DNA from: JAWLFI01 sp041685645
Lineage (GTDB): Bacteria; Bacteroidota; Bacteroidia; Chitinophagales; Saprospiraceae
Length of the DNA: 5,642 nt
Direction: 5' to 3'
Assembly: GCA_041685645.1 (NCBI GenBank)
Contig: JAWLFI010000161.1
Span: 1-5,642, forward strand
Under the pieces are notes generated by a model, which saw only the letters and a list, made by a program, of their open reading frames with translations, made no database searches and was not told the DNA's origin. Each line of letters starts with the position of its first letter. The first letter of the stretch is position 1. A program made the translations under genes and the position numbers. This document shows positions 5,274 through 5,642 of this stretch, in pieces.

Positions 5274-5642
5274 CTATTCAAAAGGTAGCTCATCGATAGC
5301 CGCGCCAAAGGCAATAAAATGCGGATTAGTCAAATTCTCTTTATTGTATTTCATTTTCTCTTTCGAGGGCCATTGAATGACATTGCCGCCTGCTTCTGTT
5401 AAGACGAGTTCCGCCGCTGCCGTGTCCCATTCCATGGTTGGAGCTATGCGAGGATAAAACTCAGCTTTCCCCTGAGCAATCCTCAAAAACTTGAGAGCGC
5501 TACCCGCAGCTATCCTTTTCGGACTATTGAGTTGCTCCAATAGTGATTGTGTTGGCTCGTTGAGATGAGAACGCGAACACAACACCCGAAGTCCTTCATC
5601 TTTCCATAAAAAGGTATTCACCTGAATGGGCTCTGGAGTAGC
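5274..5642 (-). CDS. cysQ: CysQ-like 3'(2'),5'-bisphosphate nucleotidase / inositol monophosphatase family, C-terminal part (5' end outside window)
   Basis: The - strand frame is open from the right edge and ends at TAG 5276-5274, giving 122 residues, about the last 45% of a protein of some 270. GSALKF (residues 47-52 of the visible part), AQGKAEFYPRIAPTMEWDTAAAELVL (56-81) and YNKENLTNPHFIAFG (99-113) match CysQ closely. In the WDTAA motif the Asp (73) is a metal and substrate ligand of the Mg-dependent, lithium-sensitive phosphatase fold; the YPR and PTMEWD segments favour CysQ over inositol monophosphatase or FBPase. CysQ removes the 3'-phosphate of PAP or PAPS, which arise in sulfate assimilation or sulfation. 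The N-terminal metal-binding motifs are outside the window. A GTG at 5621 is in frame but internal. It converges on the kinase gene with a 16-bp gap and no clear terminator. Confidence 0.87.
   Translation of the reverse strand, partial: ATPEPIQVNTFLWKDEGLRVLCSRSHLNEPTQSLLEQLNSPKRIAAGSALKFLRIAQGKAEFYPRIAPTMEWDTAAAELVLTEAGGNVIQWPSKEKMKYNKENLTNPHFIAFGAAIDELPFE

Noticed and set aside
5258..5280. Small dyad GCGAGTTCGC between the kinase and cysQ genes as a bidirectional terminator
   Set aside because: The stem is only 4 bp with a 2-nt loop and no T-run on either side.
1..5642. Mobile element, CRISPR array, toxin-antitoxin, phage or defence system
   Set aside because: No transposase, integrase, repeat-spacer array, tRNA end or small paired genes were seen; all genes are housekeeping or regulatory, with coherent base composition.

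Overview
The window looks like an ordinary chromosomal stretch of an aerobic member of the Bacteroidota, probably of the Cytophagia/Flavobacteriia type. Several things point there: protein features typical of the phylum (a DUF4296-like lipoprotein, a CDTC-type ArsC/Spx-family protein, a sensor kinase with a very short extracytoplasmic loop), no Shine-Dalgarno sequence at most starts, and two exact matches to the phylum's -7 promoter motif TAnnTTTG. The moderate to low GC content and tight packing (nine genes in 5.6 kb, with three same-strand junctions that overlap or abut) fit as well. This assignment rests on family knowledge and was not tested by a search.

Left part (1-1175): the 3' end of a small transaldolase/FSA-family gene on the + strand converges on, and overlaps by 7 bp, a complete nucleoside phosphorylase gene on the - strand. 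Both enzymes feed sugar phosphates into or out of the pentose phosphate pool.

Middle part (1188-3338): a probable four-gene + strand operon starts only 12 bp from the divergent phosphorylase. It holds an ArsC/Spx-like thioredoxin-fold protein, oxygen-dependent coproporphyrinogen III oxidase HemF (haem synthesis), a SixA-like histidine phosphatase and a small DUF4296-like lipoprotein. The junctions are a 14-nt overlap, a 63-nt gap and a 1-nt TGATG overlap.

Right part (3339-5642): a 176-nt non-coding region holds an 11-bp inverted repeat, flanking imperfect direct repeats, a 10-bp palindrome and a TAnnTTTG motif. It precedes an OmpR/PhoB-type response regulator and a sensor histidine kinase whose stop and start codons abut (TGAATG). 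A CysQ/inositol-monophosphatase family gene on the - strand converges on the kinase and runs off the right edge.

I see no mobile element, CRISPR array, tRNA, rRNA or clearly novel system. The points most worth a second look are the 12-bp divergent junction with a likely leaderless start, the structured region before the two-component genes, and the nearly loop-less sensor kinase.
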